Origin: Psychromonas sp. psych-6C06
GTDB taxonomy: Bacteria > Pseudomonadota > Gammaproteobacteria > Enterobacterales > Psychromonadaceae
Assembly: GCF_002835465.1 (NCBI RefSeq)
Contig: NZ_PIZM01000001.1
Coordinates: 1-64,000 of the forward strand
DNA length: 64,000 nucleotides
Direction of reading: 5' to 3'
Below, piece after piece: positions 37,434 through 48,450 of the stretch. Positions within the stretch are counted from its first letter, which is position 1; every line of letters begins with the position of its first letter. The notes under the pieces were generated by a model that was not told the DNA's origin, did no database searches, and saw only the letters and a list, made by a program, of their open reading frames with translations. The translations under genes and the position numbers were made by a program.

Positions 37434-38114
37434 TTACAGCTCTTTGTATTTCCCATTCTCAATCCCATCAATCGACCATTCACCAATCGAATAACGAATC
37501 AAACGAAGCGTTGGAAAACCGATGTTTGCGGTCATGCGGCGTACTTGACGGTTACGACCTTCATTGATGGTGATTGCAAGCCAAGTGGTGGGGATGTTGG
37601 CGCGTTCACGAATCGGTGGATAGCGATCCCAGACCTTAGGTTTGTCCATGATGCTTACTTTTGCAGGTAAGGTTAGTCCATCTTTAAGTTCAACCCCTTT
37701 ACGTAACTTTTCAAGATCAGCTTCCGTTGGTGCGCCTTCTACTTGTGCCCAATAGGTCTTATCGGTTTTTTCGCCGGGCTGGGTGATCTTAGCCTGTAAA
37801 ATACCATCGTTGGTAAGCAGTAATAACCCCTCGCTGTCTCTGTCTAAACGGCCGGCTGCATAGATATCTGGAATATTAATAAAGTCTTTTAAGGTCATTC
37901 GATCACCTTCATCGGTGAACTGGCTTAGTACATCAAAAGGCTTATTAAACAACACGATTTTTTGCATCGATTGCGGTAAAGGCTTTTTAGTCGCATAGGT
38001 TTTATGCGCGGGCTTTTTAACATTAAAATGAGTTGGCTTTTTGCCTTTTTTCTTGGCCGGTTTTGAGGCGTTACCGAACTTATTCTTAGGCTTTTTAACG
38101 GGGGAATGACTCAC
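37434..38114 (-). CDS. rluE: 23S rRNA pseudouridine(2457) synthase RluE
   Basis: RsuA/RluB-family pseudouridine synthase, 226 residues. The catalytic aspartate is in [17 protein letters not shown] (D91); the [18 protein letters not shown] loop and the [24 protein letters not shown] region are typical of RluE. It lacks an S4 domain, as E. coli RluE does, but has a ~50-residue Lys-rich N-terminal extension that should bind rRNA. Divergent from icd, the same neighbourhood as in E. coli. Confidence 0.93.
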   Translation of the reverse strand: MSHSPVKKPKNKFGNASKPAKKKGKKPTHFNVKKPAHKTYATKKPLPQSMQKIVLFNKPFDVLSQFTDEGDRMTLKDFINIPDIYAAGRLDRDSEGLLLLTNDGILQAKITQPGEKTDKTYWAQVEGAPTEADLEKLRKGVELKDGLTLPAKVSIMDKPKVWDRYPPIRERANIPTTWLAITINEGRNRQVRRMTANIGFPTLRLIRYSIGEWSIDGIENGKYKEL

Positions 38115-38301
38115 TGAAACACCTTCACTTATATCTTCAAAATAGGTAAAAATGTTAGTGTAACAGAATCATTAAAATGCACACTTCACAAATTATGATC
38201 CCGAGTGCCTGAAAGGGTCTGCGGAATCAGCTCAAAAGTAGACTATTTTTGAGTTTTCGCTATGATGTGCGCATCAATTTTACGATGTAACAAATTCATA
38301 A

Positions 38302-40557
<2,256 letters not shown>

Positions 40558-40580
40558 TATTTACTAAATATACTATTTAG

Positions 40581-40603
40581 AAAGGCGCTTCGGCGCCTTT
40601 TTT
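40581..40603 (+). terminator. icd terminator
   Basis: AAAGGCGC-TTCG-GCGCCTTT with a T run; UUCG tetraloop. Confidence 0.95.
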
Positions 40604-40625
40604 GTTTCTGGAACTTGTTTAATAC

Positions 40626-40790
40626 TAATACCAAATCCATTAAATAACTGATCAATCTTGCTTGTTAAAAAAGCTATTTCAGCGTTAAAAGTTTTGCAAA
40701 TAGAACAACTATTTACTGTAACTTTCGCCTTGTGCTACCTCCTTTTTCCTACGTAAAATTTGAACACTATATTAGTGGAATTGGTATAAC
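40626..40790. repeat. Dispersed MITE-like repeat R1, copy c
   Basis: 165 nt with inverted termini TAATACCAAATCC and GGAATTGGTATAAC. Reverse complement of copy b (15112-15275). Confidence 0.88.
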
Positions 40791-40792
40791 TT

Positions 40793-41015
40793 ATTTTTTA
40801 AATTTAAGCCACCTGAGTTGTGTGTTGAATAATGAATAACTAATACCAAACGAAATAAATAGCTGATCTATTTTAGTGGTTAAAGTAACTTATTTCCTGC
40901 GCAAAATTTAGATCACAGACTTAATTCGATTGGTATAACTCTTGCATCTTACGCTTTAGCTGTTTAAATTTTCCTAGGCAACATTCGATCACTTTCTAAA
41001 TTCCATCTTTATAGC
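40793..41015. repeat. Dispersed repeat R2, copy c, interrupted
   Basis: Left part TTAAGCCACCTGAGTTGTGTGTTGAATAATGAATAAC-like sequence at 40804-40840 and right part (CTTGCATCTTACGC..TAGGCAAC..CACTTTCTAAATTCCAT) at 40941-41010 match R2 copy b in order. The 99-nt R1 copy d sits between them. Confidence 0.75.
40841..40939. repeat. MITE-like repeat R1, short copy d, nested in R2
   Basis: 99 nt: TAATACCAAACGAAATAAAT at the left, TTAATTCGATTGGTATAAC at the right. It is an internal-deletion form of copy a (4603-4765, opposite orientation), with the middle ~65 nt gone. Confidence 0.88.
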
Positions 41016-41048
41016 TAAAACAATGATTGATATTTACAAACTGAAAAA

Positions 41049-41074
41049 ATATAATGCGAATCATTATCGTTATC
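41049..41074 (+). promoter_or_regulatory. -10 element and Fur box of the response-regulator gene
   Basis: TATAAT at 41050-41055 is followed by GCGAATCATTATCGTTATC (41056-41074), a 14/19 match to the Fur box. It covers the probable transcription start, 16 nt before the ATG. Confidence 0.7.
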
Positions 41075-41089
41075 ATTTTTAAGGTTGTC

Positions 41090-41752
41090 ATGTTTCATAT
41101 TGCTATTCTCGGTGATAATTTGCCACGCTGTGAATTATTAACAAAGGTGTTAAAAAAAGCGCGTTATCGTGTTACTTGTTTACAGGAGGAAACCCAACTT
41201 TCTAATACTCTAACGCATTTAAATGCTGATCTTGTGCTTATGGAGTACAGTAACCCAAACAATGATTTATTAAAGTTAATCAGTGATATCAGTCAGAGTT
41301 TTGCGATTCCTATTCTTTTACTCACCTCCTCAGAGCATCAGCAATATGCAATTGAAGGCTTACGTTCAGGAGCGGATCAATACCTCATTAAACCTCATAG
41401 TAATAGTACATTGTTGGTATTTATTGAAGTGCTATTACGCCGTGTTGCACTCGAGCAACAACGTGCCGCATTTCAACATTGTAGCCAGCAGTTTTCATTA
41501 AAGATTGCACGTTTACCATTAACTGAAACCGAACAATCATTAGTGCAATATTTAAGTAAAAGTGCAGGTGATATTATCTCTAAAATGACTTTGCAAAAAG
41601 AGGTACTCAAGAAAGAGCTTTGTCCCTTTGATCGTAATTTAGATGTGCATATCAGCAACATCCGCCGAAAGATGCAGGGAGCAGGGCTTTCCAAACAACA
41701 TATTAAAACAGTGCATGGCCAAGGCTATCGTTTTTCTGAACAACTGCTTTAA
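41090..41752 (+). CDS. OmpR-family response regulator with altered receiver
   Basis: 220 residues: receiver (1-115) and winged-HTH DNA-binding domain (~125-218, with LDVHISNIRRKMQ and IKTVHGQGYRF). The receiver keeps the switch Thr/Ser (LLLTSS, 77-81) and Lys101 (LIKPHS) but Glu52 (LVLMEYS) replaces the phosphorylated Asp, and the usual acidic pair is reduced to a single Asp9. It is therefore probably phosphorylation-independent or locked. ATG at 41090 follows AAGGTTGTC; an in-frame ATG at 41054 lies within the Fur box. No histidine kinase adjoins it. It precedes the Fur-linked receptor gene and may regulate it. Confidence 0.88.
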   Translation: MFHIAILGDNLPRCELLTKVLKKARYRVTCLQEETQLSNTLTHLNADLVLMEYSNPNNDLLKLISDISQSFAIPILLLTSSEHQQYAIEGLRSGADQYLIKPHSNSTLLVFIEVLLRRVALEQQRAAFQHCSQQFSLKIARLPLTETEQSLVQYLSKSAGDIISKMTLQKEVLKKELCPFDRNLDVHISNIRRKMQGAGLSKQHIKTVHGQGYRFSEQLL

Positions 41753-41831
41753 CGCCTATTAATCTATCGCTTTTCCTTAACCTTTCCTTTATCGTGCTGA
41801 AGCAGTTAAACACCCTCTGTTATATTAATTA

Positions 41832-41869
41832 CAGTAAAAGAGATCAGATATTTATTTCGTTTGGTATTA
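41832..41869. repeat. MITE-like repeat R1, half copy e
   Basis: Matches the right end of copy a (AGTAAAAGAGATCAGATATTTATTTCGTTTGGTATTA-like over 38 nt); the left part is missing. Confidence 0.7.
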
Positions 41870-41884
41870 GGTCACTTACGCTAC

Positions 41885-42005
41885 TAATTTAGCTATTTGC
41901 TTTCGTGAAACAGCACGCAATTCGAACCAAAAAAGGTTTTGCTATCCGTTAGCCGAAATTCGCTTAGCATGACTAAGCCACATTCTCTCTTCCTTTCTCA
42001 ACTGC
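41885..42005. repeat. Dispersed repeat R2, partial copy d
   Basis: TTTTGCTATCCGTTAGCCGA, AATTCGCTTAGCATGACTAA and CTCTTCCTTTCTCAACTGCC parallel the second block of copies a (1437-1640) and e (51040-51200). Confidence 0.6.
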
Positions 42006-42093
42006 CACTAGTCCAATATAAACCCTGTGATGTATTACTTATTTCCTCTCTACTTTTAAATTTGAGTTTAAATGTAAAGAATGTAATTTTAAC

Positions 42094-42112
42094 GGTAATG
42101 ATAATTGTTATC
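42094..42112. promoter_or_regulatory. Fur box upstream of the TonB receptor
   Basis: GGTAATGATAATTGTTATC matches the 19-bp Fur consensus at 16 positions and contains a perfect palindrome ATGATAA-TTG-TTATCAT. It is 126 nt before the receptor start. Confidence 0.85.
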
Positions 42113-42237
42113 ATGTAAATTGCGCTTAGATTTTCTAGCAAGGGAATTGTGGCTTACCTTTTGGTGATGAAACTAACTTGCTAGAGAGCACAATAAAATT
42201 GAATAAATAATTATCAGCTCTTTGGAGATAAAGGAAT

Positions 42238-44370
42238 ATGTTTAAGAAAAGTCAGTTGGCATTATTAGTTGGGTCAGCGTTAGCGTCGTCATTCGCCACT
42301 GCAAATACCGAGCAAGTTGACACTGAAAACAGTGTCGTCGATGAACGCATGGTTGTGACTGGGACAAAAGCAAGTTACAAAACCGATAGCAATACTGGCT
42401 CAATGCGTATGGAGATGACCCAACTTGAAACACCGGGGCAAGTGACGGTAATCGATGAACAGATTATTGACGAGCAACGTGCCAGCACATTAGGTCAGGT
42501 ATTAAAAAATGATTCAAGCATTTCAGCTGAAGGTAATAGCCGTAATCGTGAGCGCTTCTCTCTTCGTGGTTTTCAATTAAGTAGCAGCAGTGGTTTTTTA
42601 CGTGATGGTAAACAGCATTGGTCACATTACCGCCAACCAATCGAATTACTGGAGTCGGTTGAAGTCTTAAAAGGGCCTGCAGGGCTCTTGTATGGTAAAT
42701 CAGCGCCGGGTGGTCTAGTGAATATGATCACTAAAAAGCCAACTGCGGAAACACAACTATCATTCAGCCAAGATATTGGTTCAGATAATGAAATTCGAAG
42801 TACTTTAGATGTCAGTGGTTCACTCAATGAGTCGCAATCATTACGTAGCCGTTTAGTTTTATCAAAACAAGACTCTGAATCTTGGCGCACATACAGTGAT
42901 GGCTCTTCGCCTAAAACAGACCGTTTTGTCGGTGGCCTTTTTGTTGATTACGACCTTTCTGATAATCTGACTGTCTCGGTTCATTATGATAAAACCATTG
43001 ACGATAGCAGTGTTGATTCTGGTGCATATGTAAAAGATGGTGAAGTCGTGTTAGGTGATGACTACATTTGGGATGCACAGTGGTCAAATATTAAAAATGA
43101 TGTTCAAAATGTGGGTATTGATGTCGATGCACAGCTATCAACTGATTGGTCACTAAACGTGAGTTACAACCATCAAAACTTTAAACGTCATGATGTAGAG
43201 AGCTATCCAAAGGAAGAAGGTTATGATCCTGCAACGGGCACATATTCACATAGCGGGAGCGATCGAAGCGATCACTGGGTATTCCAAACGGCAAGTGTGG
43301 ATTTAGTGGGCGACTTTGAAACGGCAGGCCTAGGTCATCAGTTTTTAGTGGGTACCAACTGGTTAGGTTACAGCTACGATCGTTTGCAATACTCTTTGAA
43401 AAAAGAGCAAACTACAGTAGGCCAACCAACCGCTTCTCCTGAAATTGATGGTAGTAAAGATCCCCGTATCAGCGATTCATCGTACGATACATACGGTTTT
43501 TACGTACAAGATATGCTAACGATTAACGACAGCTGGCAAGTCTTGGCGGGTGTGCGTTATGACCAAAACATTACCCACGGTAAAGAGGGGGAGGCGGATT
43601 ATAAAGAGGATGCGATTGTTCCTAAATTAGCGCTTATTTATCACCCTGCAAGTAATGGTTCTATCTACCTTACTTACTCTGAAAGTTTTGAACCTCAAGG
43701 TGAAATAAGTGATGCTAATGCGATTAATGATGGTCAAAAACTTGATCCATTAACGGGTAAGCTCTACGAATTAGGCAGCAAATGGGAGCTATTTGATAAT
43801 CAGCTGTTTGTCTCTGGTGCACTGTTTGAAATTACTCAAGAAAACTCAGTAATTAATGTTGATCTTGGCAACGATATGTATGAAGCAACACAAGCTGGAG
43901 AACGTGTTCATCGCGGTGCTGAGCTGGCGTTGCAAGGCTACTTAACTGAAAACTTTTCAATGAGTGGTAGTGGTACTTACCTTGATGCTGAATACACCGT
44001 TGATGAAAACTATCAGGGTAATCGTCCTGCCGATGTACCTGAGTTTTCAGCGAGTATCTGGTCTCGCTATGAATTTGTTAATAATACTGATGTTAACTTA
44101 GGCGCAATTTATGTTGGCTCACGTTTTGGTGATAGTGCCAATACCTTCAAAAAAGATGCTTATACACGTTTTGACTTTGGTGTTGCTCATAACCTGAAAT
44201 ATGACCAAGATTTAGAGTTTGTATTCCGTTTAAATATTGAGAATATCTTTGATACTGGTTACTACGCAGGTGGTGGTTCAACGGGCGGAGATTATCAGCA
44301 AAATGGCGCACAAAATGTTGTGATAGGCGAAGGACGTAACTTTATGGCGACAGTACAGGTGCGTTACTAG
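42238..44370 (+). CDS. TonB-dependent siderophore-type receptor
   Basis: 710-residue outer-membrane receptor. Signal peptide (MFKKSQLALLVGSALASSFATA), TonB-box-like ERMVVTG near 37-43, plug domain with TPGQVTVIDEQIIDEQRASTLGQVLKNDSSI, the RFSLRGFQL strand and VEVLKGPAGLLYGKSAPGGLVNMITKKP (near 140-165), then a 22-strand barrel ending MATVQVRY with C-terminal aromatic residue. This is the FhuA/FhuE/FpvA-like subfamily that takes hydroxamate or mixed ferric siderophores, though some relatives carry other metals. Fur box upstream; start follows TTTGGAGATAAAGGAAT. Own terminator before the PepSY gene. Confidence 0.94.
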   Translation: MFKKSQLALLVGSALASSFATANTEQVDTENSVVDERMVVTGTKASYKTDSNTGSMRMEMTQLETPGQVTVIDEQIIDEQRASTLGQVLKNDSSISAEGNSRNRERFSLRGFQLSSSSGFLRDGKQHWSHYRQPIELLESVEVLKGPAGLLYGKSAPGGLVNMITKKPTAETQLSFSQDIGSDNEIRSTLDVSGSLNESQSLRSRLVLSKQDSESWRTYSDGSSPKTDRFVGGLFVDYDLSDNLTVSVHYDKTIDDSSVDSGAYVKDGEVVLGDDYIWDAQWSNIKNDVQNVGIDVDAQLSTDWSLNVSYNHQNFKRHDVESYPKEEGYDPATGTYSHSGSDRSDHWVFQTASVDLVGDFETAGLGHQFLVGTNWLGYSYDRLQYSLKKEQTTVGQPTASPEIDGSKDPRISDSSYDTYGFYVQDMLTINDSWQVLAGVRYDQNITHGKEGEADYKEDAIVPKLALIYHPASNGSIYLTYSESFEPQGEISDANAINDGQKLDPLTGKLYELGSKWELFDNQLFVSGALFEITQENSVINVDLGNDMYEATQAGERVHRGAELALQGYLTENFSMSGSGTYLDAEYTVDENYQGNRPADVPEFSASIWSRYEFVNNTDVNLGAIYVGSRFGDSANTFKKDAYTRFDFGVAHNLKYDQDLEFVFRLNIENIFDTGYYAGGGSTGGDYQQNGAQNVVIGEGRNFMATVQVRY

Positions 44371-44381
44371 ATCGACTAAAC

Positions 44382-44417
44382 AGCTGAGCTTTGGAAAGCT
44401 AAAGTTCAGCTTTTTTT
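44382..44417 (+). terminator. Receptor gene terminator
   Basis: AGCTGAGCTTT / AAAGTTCAGCT stem (one G-U) followed by seven T. Confidence 0.88.
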
Positions 44418-44460
44418 GTATTGATATGACATGTAAAGAATGTAAAGTCATTTTAAATCT

Positions 44461-44481
44461 AAATGATAACTAGTTACATTT
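44461..44481. promoter_or_regulatory. Weak Fur-like palindrome before the PepSY gene
   Basis: AAATGATAACTAGTTACATTT is an imperfect 21-nt palindrome containing the Fur half site TGATAA. It would control the second transcription unit of the locus. A different metalloregulator is possible. Confidence 0.45.
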
Positions 44482-44509
44482 GTGTTTTATTACTTACATC
44501 AAACTTAAT

Positions 44510-45157
44510 ATGTCTAATTCCATTACAACTTCGATTAAAAATAAAAAAGTGCAACTTTGGGCCCGTCGATTACATATTTATATATCGATGGCGTTGTTAT
44601 TAGTTGTCCTTTTTTTTGCAATTACCGGTATTACATTAAACAGACCACATCTTTTTGTCAGTGAAACCCCCTTACGAGAACAACATCAGATTATCGTTCC
44701 GAGTGCTTTATTCAGCTCAGAAAAGGGGACTTATTCGCCAGATAAAACAAAATTGTTACATTTTTTAAATGGACAGAGTGAATTGTCGGGGACACCTTCT
44801 GTGATGCAGATATTTACTGAAATAGAAGCGGGAGCGTTAATTGAAGGGGAGATCTCTTTAGATTACAAAGGCCCTGGTTATAACGGTACTGTTTTTATCG
44901 ATATGTTAACTGGGATTGCAGAGATTGAGACTACTCATTATGGGCTGATTGCTGTGCTCAATGACCTACACAAAGGCCGAAACAGTGGTCAAGTTTGGGC
45001 ATGGTTTATCGATGCGAGTGCCCTGTTGATGGTGATATTTGTTTTAACGGGCGTGTGTTTATTAGTGCCTAAACGCAAGAGCTTTAACACCGGATTAAAA
45101 TGGACTGCGTTTGGTTCATTGCTGGCTCTGTTCATTTTTATATTTGCCGTCCCTTAG
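44510..45157 (+). CDS. PepSY-associated TM helix protein
   Basis: 215 residues. ATG at 44510 precedes MSNSITTSIKNKKVQLWARRLHIYIS; a GTG ten codons earlier is less likely, though neither has a strong ribosome site. A first membrane helix runs near 28-48 (ALLLVVLFFAITGITLN), followed by a ~110-residue periplasmic domain with a YKGPGYNGTVFIDMLTGIAEIE PepSY-like hairpin, then DLHKGRNSGQVWAWFIDASALLMVIFVLTG and a last helix. PepSY_TM proteins of this type (PiuB relatives) accompany iron receptors and are proposed to reduce or process metal chelates at the inner membrane. First gene of the operon. Confidence 0.85.
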   Translation: MSNSITTSIKNKKVQLWARRLHIYISMALLLVVLFFAITGITLNRPHLFVSETPLREQHQIIVPSALFSSEKGTYSPDKTKLLHFLNGQSELSGTPSVMQIFTEIEAGALIEGEISLDYKGPGYNGTVFIDMLTGIAEIETTHYGLIAVLNDLHKGRNSGQVWAWFIDASALLMVIFVLTGVCLLVPKRKSFNTGLKWTAFGSLLALFIFIFAVP

Positions 45158-45197
45158 CATCGATATCAGTACAGTTATTAAAATAAAGAGAAGAAAT

Positions 45198-45716
45198 ATG
45201 AGAAATATAAAAGTGTTCGGCACTCTGTGCTTAGGGCTGATTATGACCTGCTCAAGTTGGGCGGTGCCGTTACCAGAAAATGCAAAAATTGAGGTTCAGT
45301 TAACGCTTCCCGTTATCGAAACGACTATTTATGCAAGGCCATACGTTGCTGTGTGGGTTGAAGATGCACAGCGAAAACCAGTGCGAACTATCCAGCTTTG
45401 GGTCGGTAAAGATGAATGGTTAAAGGATTTACGAAGCTGGTGGCGAAAAGTTGGACGTAACGACCGTGTGCTTGTCGATGCTGTCACATCTGCAACACGT
45501 CCGGAGGGGCAGTACCGTTTCTATTGGGATGGCTTGAACGACCAAGGGGAGCGGATAGAACAGGGAGAATACACCCTTTATATCGAAGTTGTACGTGAGC
45601 ATGGCGGTCGTAATTATCTTCGCCAGAAGTTACTGCTCGAAACTGAAAACGTTAGCCATCGATTAAATCCAACACAAGAAACAGGGCCGATAACGATTGA
45701 TTATCGTGTTAATTAA
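45198..45716 (+). CDS. DUF2271 periplasmic protein
   Basis: 172 residues with a signal peptide (cleavage after SWA at 22). The mature part matches DUF2271: YVAVWVEDAQRKPVRTIQLWVGKDEWLKDLRSWWRK and a FlgD-like RFYWDGLNDQGERIEQGEYTLYIEVVREHGG. DUF2271 genes regularly sit next to PepSY genes in metal-receptor loci; the molecular function is not known. Start follows AAGAGAAGAAAT. It lies 40 nt after the PepSY gene. Confidence 0.88.
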   Translation: MRNIKVFGTLCLGLIMTCSSWAVPLPENAKIEVQLTLPVIETTIYARPYVAVWVEDAQRKPVRTIQLWVGKDEWLKDLRSWWRKVGRNDRVLVDAVTSATRPEGQYRFYWDGLNDQGERIEQGEYTLYIEVVREHGGRNYLRQKLLLETENVSHRLNPTQETGPITIDYRVN

Positions 45717-45783
45717 TGCGCTTATTTTAAGGCTCATATTGCTGGCGACTAATCGCCATTAACCATCAACTATAAGAGATAAC

Positions 45784-46617
45784 ATGTTAAATAAAACAAT
45801 AAATAAGCTACTACTGACCGCTTCACTATTTGGCGGGCTTCTTTGTATGACCGTCGCTAATGCACACCCGCGTTGGGTTTTACCCTCTCACTTTACAATT
45901 TCTAAAGAAGGGGGCGATTGGCTTACCTTTGACGTTACTGCTTCGCATGGCACCTTTGTGTTTGATAAACCTGCTGGAAGTGAAACTGCCAATATTATTA
46001 TGCCTGATGGGCGTAATGAGTGGCCTGATTTTGTATTACGTGGCAAGCGTCGTTCTGTGTTTGATTTCTTTTTTGCCGAACAGGGAACACATAAAGTTGA
46101 GATTAATAATCGGGTTGGTTATTACACCAGTTATAAAGCAGGTCGCCGTGACACTCCCAAAAGAATGCGCGTGAATAAAGTTGAGCGTGCTGTCGCACTG
46201 CCAGAAGGATCACGCGATATTATCACTACCATGGGGTACACGCGCGCAGAGACTTATATCACCGTCGGAAAGCCAAGCGAGAAAGCGTTTGAACTTGAGG
46301 GGAAATATTTAGAACTGGTACCAATTACTCACCCTGCAGATATTGTTGCTACTGAGCCTGTACGCTTACAGTTTTATTTTAACGGTGAAGCGCAAGCGGG
46401 GGTGACCGCTGAAATAACGCGTGAAGGTACTTTGTATCGTAACCATCAAGAGCAGATAGAGGTGGTTAGCGATGCACAGGGTTTTGTTACCTTTACCCCA
46501 ACGATTGCTGGGCGGTATTTATTAAAAGCAAATCATAAAGGGGACTTAGTGGATAACCCATTAGCCGATCGTATGAGCGCTAATGTTCATTTTACTTTTG
46601 AAGCGGTACTGCCTTAA
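45784..46617 (+). CDS. DUF4198 periplasmic metal-binding protein (NikK-like)
   Basis: 277 residues. Signal peptide with likely cleavage after ANA at 27, leaving His28 as the N-terminus (HPRWVLPSHF). The family includes NikK/CbiK-type periplasmic components of nickel and cobalt uptake, which bind metal through that terminal histidine. Two Ig-like beta domains follow (first to ~140, second from ~180 with LQFYFNGEAQAGVTAEI and GFVTFTPTIAGRYLLKANH). Shares a base with the next gene's start (TAATG). The metal cannot be told from sequence; the neighbouring ABC importer is of the Zn/Mn type. Confidence 0.88.
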   Translation: MLNKTINKLLLTASLFGGLLCMTVANAHPRWVLPSHFTISKEGGDWLTFDVTASHGTFVFDKPAGSETANIIMPDGRNEWPDFVLRGKRRSVFDFFFAEQGTHKVEINNRVGYYTSYKAGRRDTPKRMRVNKVERAVALPEGSRDIITTMGYTRAETYITVGKPSEKAFELEGKYLELVPITHPADIVATEPVRLQFYFNGEAQAGVTAEITREGTLYRNHQEQIEVVSDAQGFVTFTPTIAGRYLLKANHKGDLVDNPLADRMSANVHFTFEAVLP

Positions 46618-46928
46618 TGAGTCAAATCCATTATTTAATGACAACGCTTTGTTTGTTGCTATTTAGCCATGTAAGTGTTGCTCATTACCCTTTGATGCAG
46701 TGCGCTTCAAAGGGTAACAATATTGAATGTGAAGCTGGATATAGCGATGGCAGCAAAGCGGTAAATTACGTGGTAAGGATGTATGACTATGACGATAACC
46801 TGATTGCTAAAGTGGAAACAGATATTCGTTCGATAGCCACTTTTGTAAAAACCGTCGATGAATTTTATATCGTTTTTGATGCTGGTCATGAAAACCCAGT
46901 AGAGGTTGACTCAGTTGAAATTAAATAA
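46617..46928 (+). CDS. Small secreted protein with N-terminal His
   Basis: 103 residues, overlapping the upstream stop by one base, so translationally coupled. Signal peptide cut after VA (22) would give a mature start of HYPLMQCASKG, again with N-terminal His, followed by Cys29 and Cys38 (ECEAGYSDGSKAV). The mature ~81 residues are probably a single beta-sandwich, comparable with the small NikL-like partners of NikK proteins. Its position directly after DUF4198 suggests that the two work as a periplasmic metal relay (inference). Confidence 0.8.
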   Translation: MSQIHYLMTTLCLLLFSHVSVAHYPLMQCASKGNNIECEAGYSDGSKAVNYVVRMYDYDDNLIAKVETDIRSIATFVKTVDEFYIVFDAGHENPVEVDSVEIK

Positions 46929-46953
46929 CTTCACAGAGGGGGGAATCAGATAA

Positions 46954-47526
46954 ATGATTATTCAGCCTGTTATCAGTGAAAATGGCCGTAAAGAGGGAAA
47001 GTGGATCGCTTTTTTATGTGCGCTTATCTTGCTGATTGGTGCGTTGTTACTTCCTTATAATCAAACGAGTTATAAAAAGCAATCTCTGGCCAAACACCAG
47101 ATTGAAATCAGTGCATTAACCACTAAGCCATTAGCAATGATTGCTGAGTTGAAACTCGCTCATGAGGAGATTCGTTATCAATATCAAGCGCAATTAAATA
47201 CATCGGAGCAGTGGCCATCGGTAGCGCAACTGGCTTCACAATGGATTGCACCTTTTGTAAAAGATAAGAGTTGGTTACACCATGGCAAACAACAATGGCA
47301 ATTAGTTGCAAATGGCATTTATCAAGGCGTACCTTTATCAAGTAATGGTGAGCCTAAAACGCGGTATTTACTTAATAGTCAGCATTCGCAGGTTGAAATT
47401 TGGCTAGACCTAAAAGGGGATGCTCGTTTGCTTGCTGAGCAAGTAGATAGAAGCGCAATAGTGCAATCTAGGTTACTCATCGAGTCTGGTTGGCAGCAGG
47501 TAGTTTTTGAGTCAGATGAGCGTTAG
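46954..47526 (+). CDS. Membrane-anchored protein of the metal operon
   Basis: 190 residues. One N-terminal membrane helix (WIAFLCALILLIGALLLPY, near 17-35) leaves ~150 residues in the periplasm, beginning with an Ala/Leu-rich coiled-coil-like helix (IEISALTTKPLAMIAELKLAHEEIRYQYQAQL) and ending in strands. A WLHHGKQQW segment near 106-114 holds paired histidines. Conserved company of metal ABC loci in my judgement, family name uncertain. Start follows AGAGGGGGGAATCAGATAA. Confidence 0.75.
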   Translation: MIIQPVISENGRKEGKWIAFLCALILLIGALLLPYNQTSYKKQSLAKHQIEISALTTKPLAMIAELKLAHEEIRYQYQAQLNTSEQWPSVAQLASQWIAPFVKDKSWLHHGKQQWQLVANGIYQGVPLSSNGEPKTRYLLNSQHSQVEIWLDLKGDARLLAEQVDRSAIVQSRLLIESGWQQVVFESDER

Positions 47527-47547
47527 ATTTTTTAAAGAGTATTCATT

Positions 47548-48450
47548 ATGTTTCAAGCAATTTTTATCACTGTGTTGTTATTCTTTGGCAACACAGTAAG
47601 TTATGCACAAAAGCTGACTATTGGCATTACGCTACAACCGTACTTTAGCTATGTTAAGGCTGTGGTCGGTGATAAGGCTGAGGTGTTGGAATTAGTTGAT
47701 GCGGGTTTTAATCCACATAATTATCAGCCGCAAGCACAGGATCTTCAACGTTTAGAGAAAATGGACATCATCGTGATTAATGGGATTGGTCACGATGACT
47801 TTGCAATGAAGGTGATTGATGCCGCTAATCGAAGTGATTTAATCGTCATTAACGCAAACAAAGATGTACCTCTGTTACCCGCGATGGGGCAGTCAGTCGG
47901 GAGTGGCGCAGTTAATCCTCACACCTTTGTTGGTGTCTCAACGACGATTCAAAAAGTGTATAGCATTGCCAATAAAATGGCCAAAATAGACCCCGATAAT
48001 GCACCGCAATATCGTGCCAATGCACGTGCTTATGCGCTTAAATTTCGGAAAATGAAACACCAAGCGATGCTTGAACTCGGTGATATTGATACAGCGGGAA
48101 TGAACGTTGCGACCACACATAATGCTTATGGTTATATTTTACAAGAGTTTGGTGTTGAGGTGGAAGCTGTTATTGAGCCTGCTCACGGAGTCGAGCCGAG
48201 TGCCAGCCAACTGCAAGATACTATTGAAAAAATTCGTGATGCAGGTATTGATGTTTTGTTTTATGAATTAGACATGCCTAATCGTTACGTTGATACGATT
48301 GAAAAAGAAACAGGGGTAAAATTATACCGTTTTTCTCACATGACACATGGTCCATACCGTGCTGATAAAGTTGAAATAGAGATGCGTGCAAACCTTGACA
48401 CCTTAGTACAAGCGATGACCTTTGTTGCTAATAAAAAAGAGAGCAACTAA
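47548..48450 (+). CDS. Metal ABC transporter binding protein, Zn/Mn (ZnuA-like)
   Basis: 300 residues, cluster A-I solute-binding protein. Signal peptide to about 20 (VSYA|QKLTIGI). Metal ligands in the family positions: His57 (FNPHNYQP), His125 (NPHTFV), His191 (THNAYGY) and an acidic residue in FYELDMP (E240 or D242). No His-rich loop as in some ZnuA, so zinc, manganese and iron are all possible. It overlaps the ATPase gene by one base. First of the four ABC genes. Confidence 0.93.
   Translation: MFQAIFITVLLFFGNTVSYAQKLTIGITLQPYFSYVKAVVGDKAEVLELVDAGFNPHNYQPQAQDLQRLEKMDIIVINGIGHDDFAMKVIDAANRSDLIVINANKDVPLLPAMGQSVGSGAVNPHTFVGVSTTIQKVYSIANKMAKIDPDNAPQYRANARAYALKFRKMKHQAMLELGDIDTAGMNVATTHNAYGYILQEFGVEVEAVIEPAHGVEPSASQLQDTIEKIRDAGIDVLFYELDMPNRYVDTIEKETGVKLYRFSHMTHGPYRADKVEIEMRANLDTLVQAMTFVANKKESN

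Noticed and set aside
41054-41089. Upstream ATG of the response-regulator gene as the true start
   Set aside because: It lies in the Fur box directly after the -10 element, so it is unlikely to be within the translated mRNA; ATG 41090 has AAGG before it.
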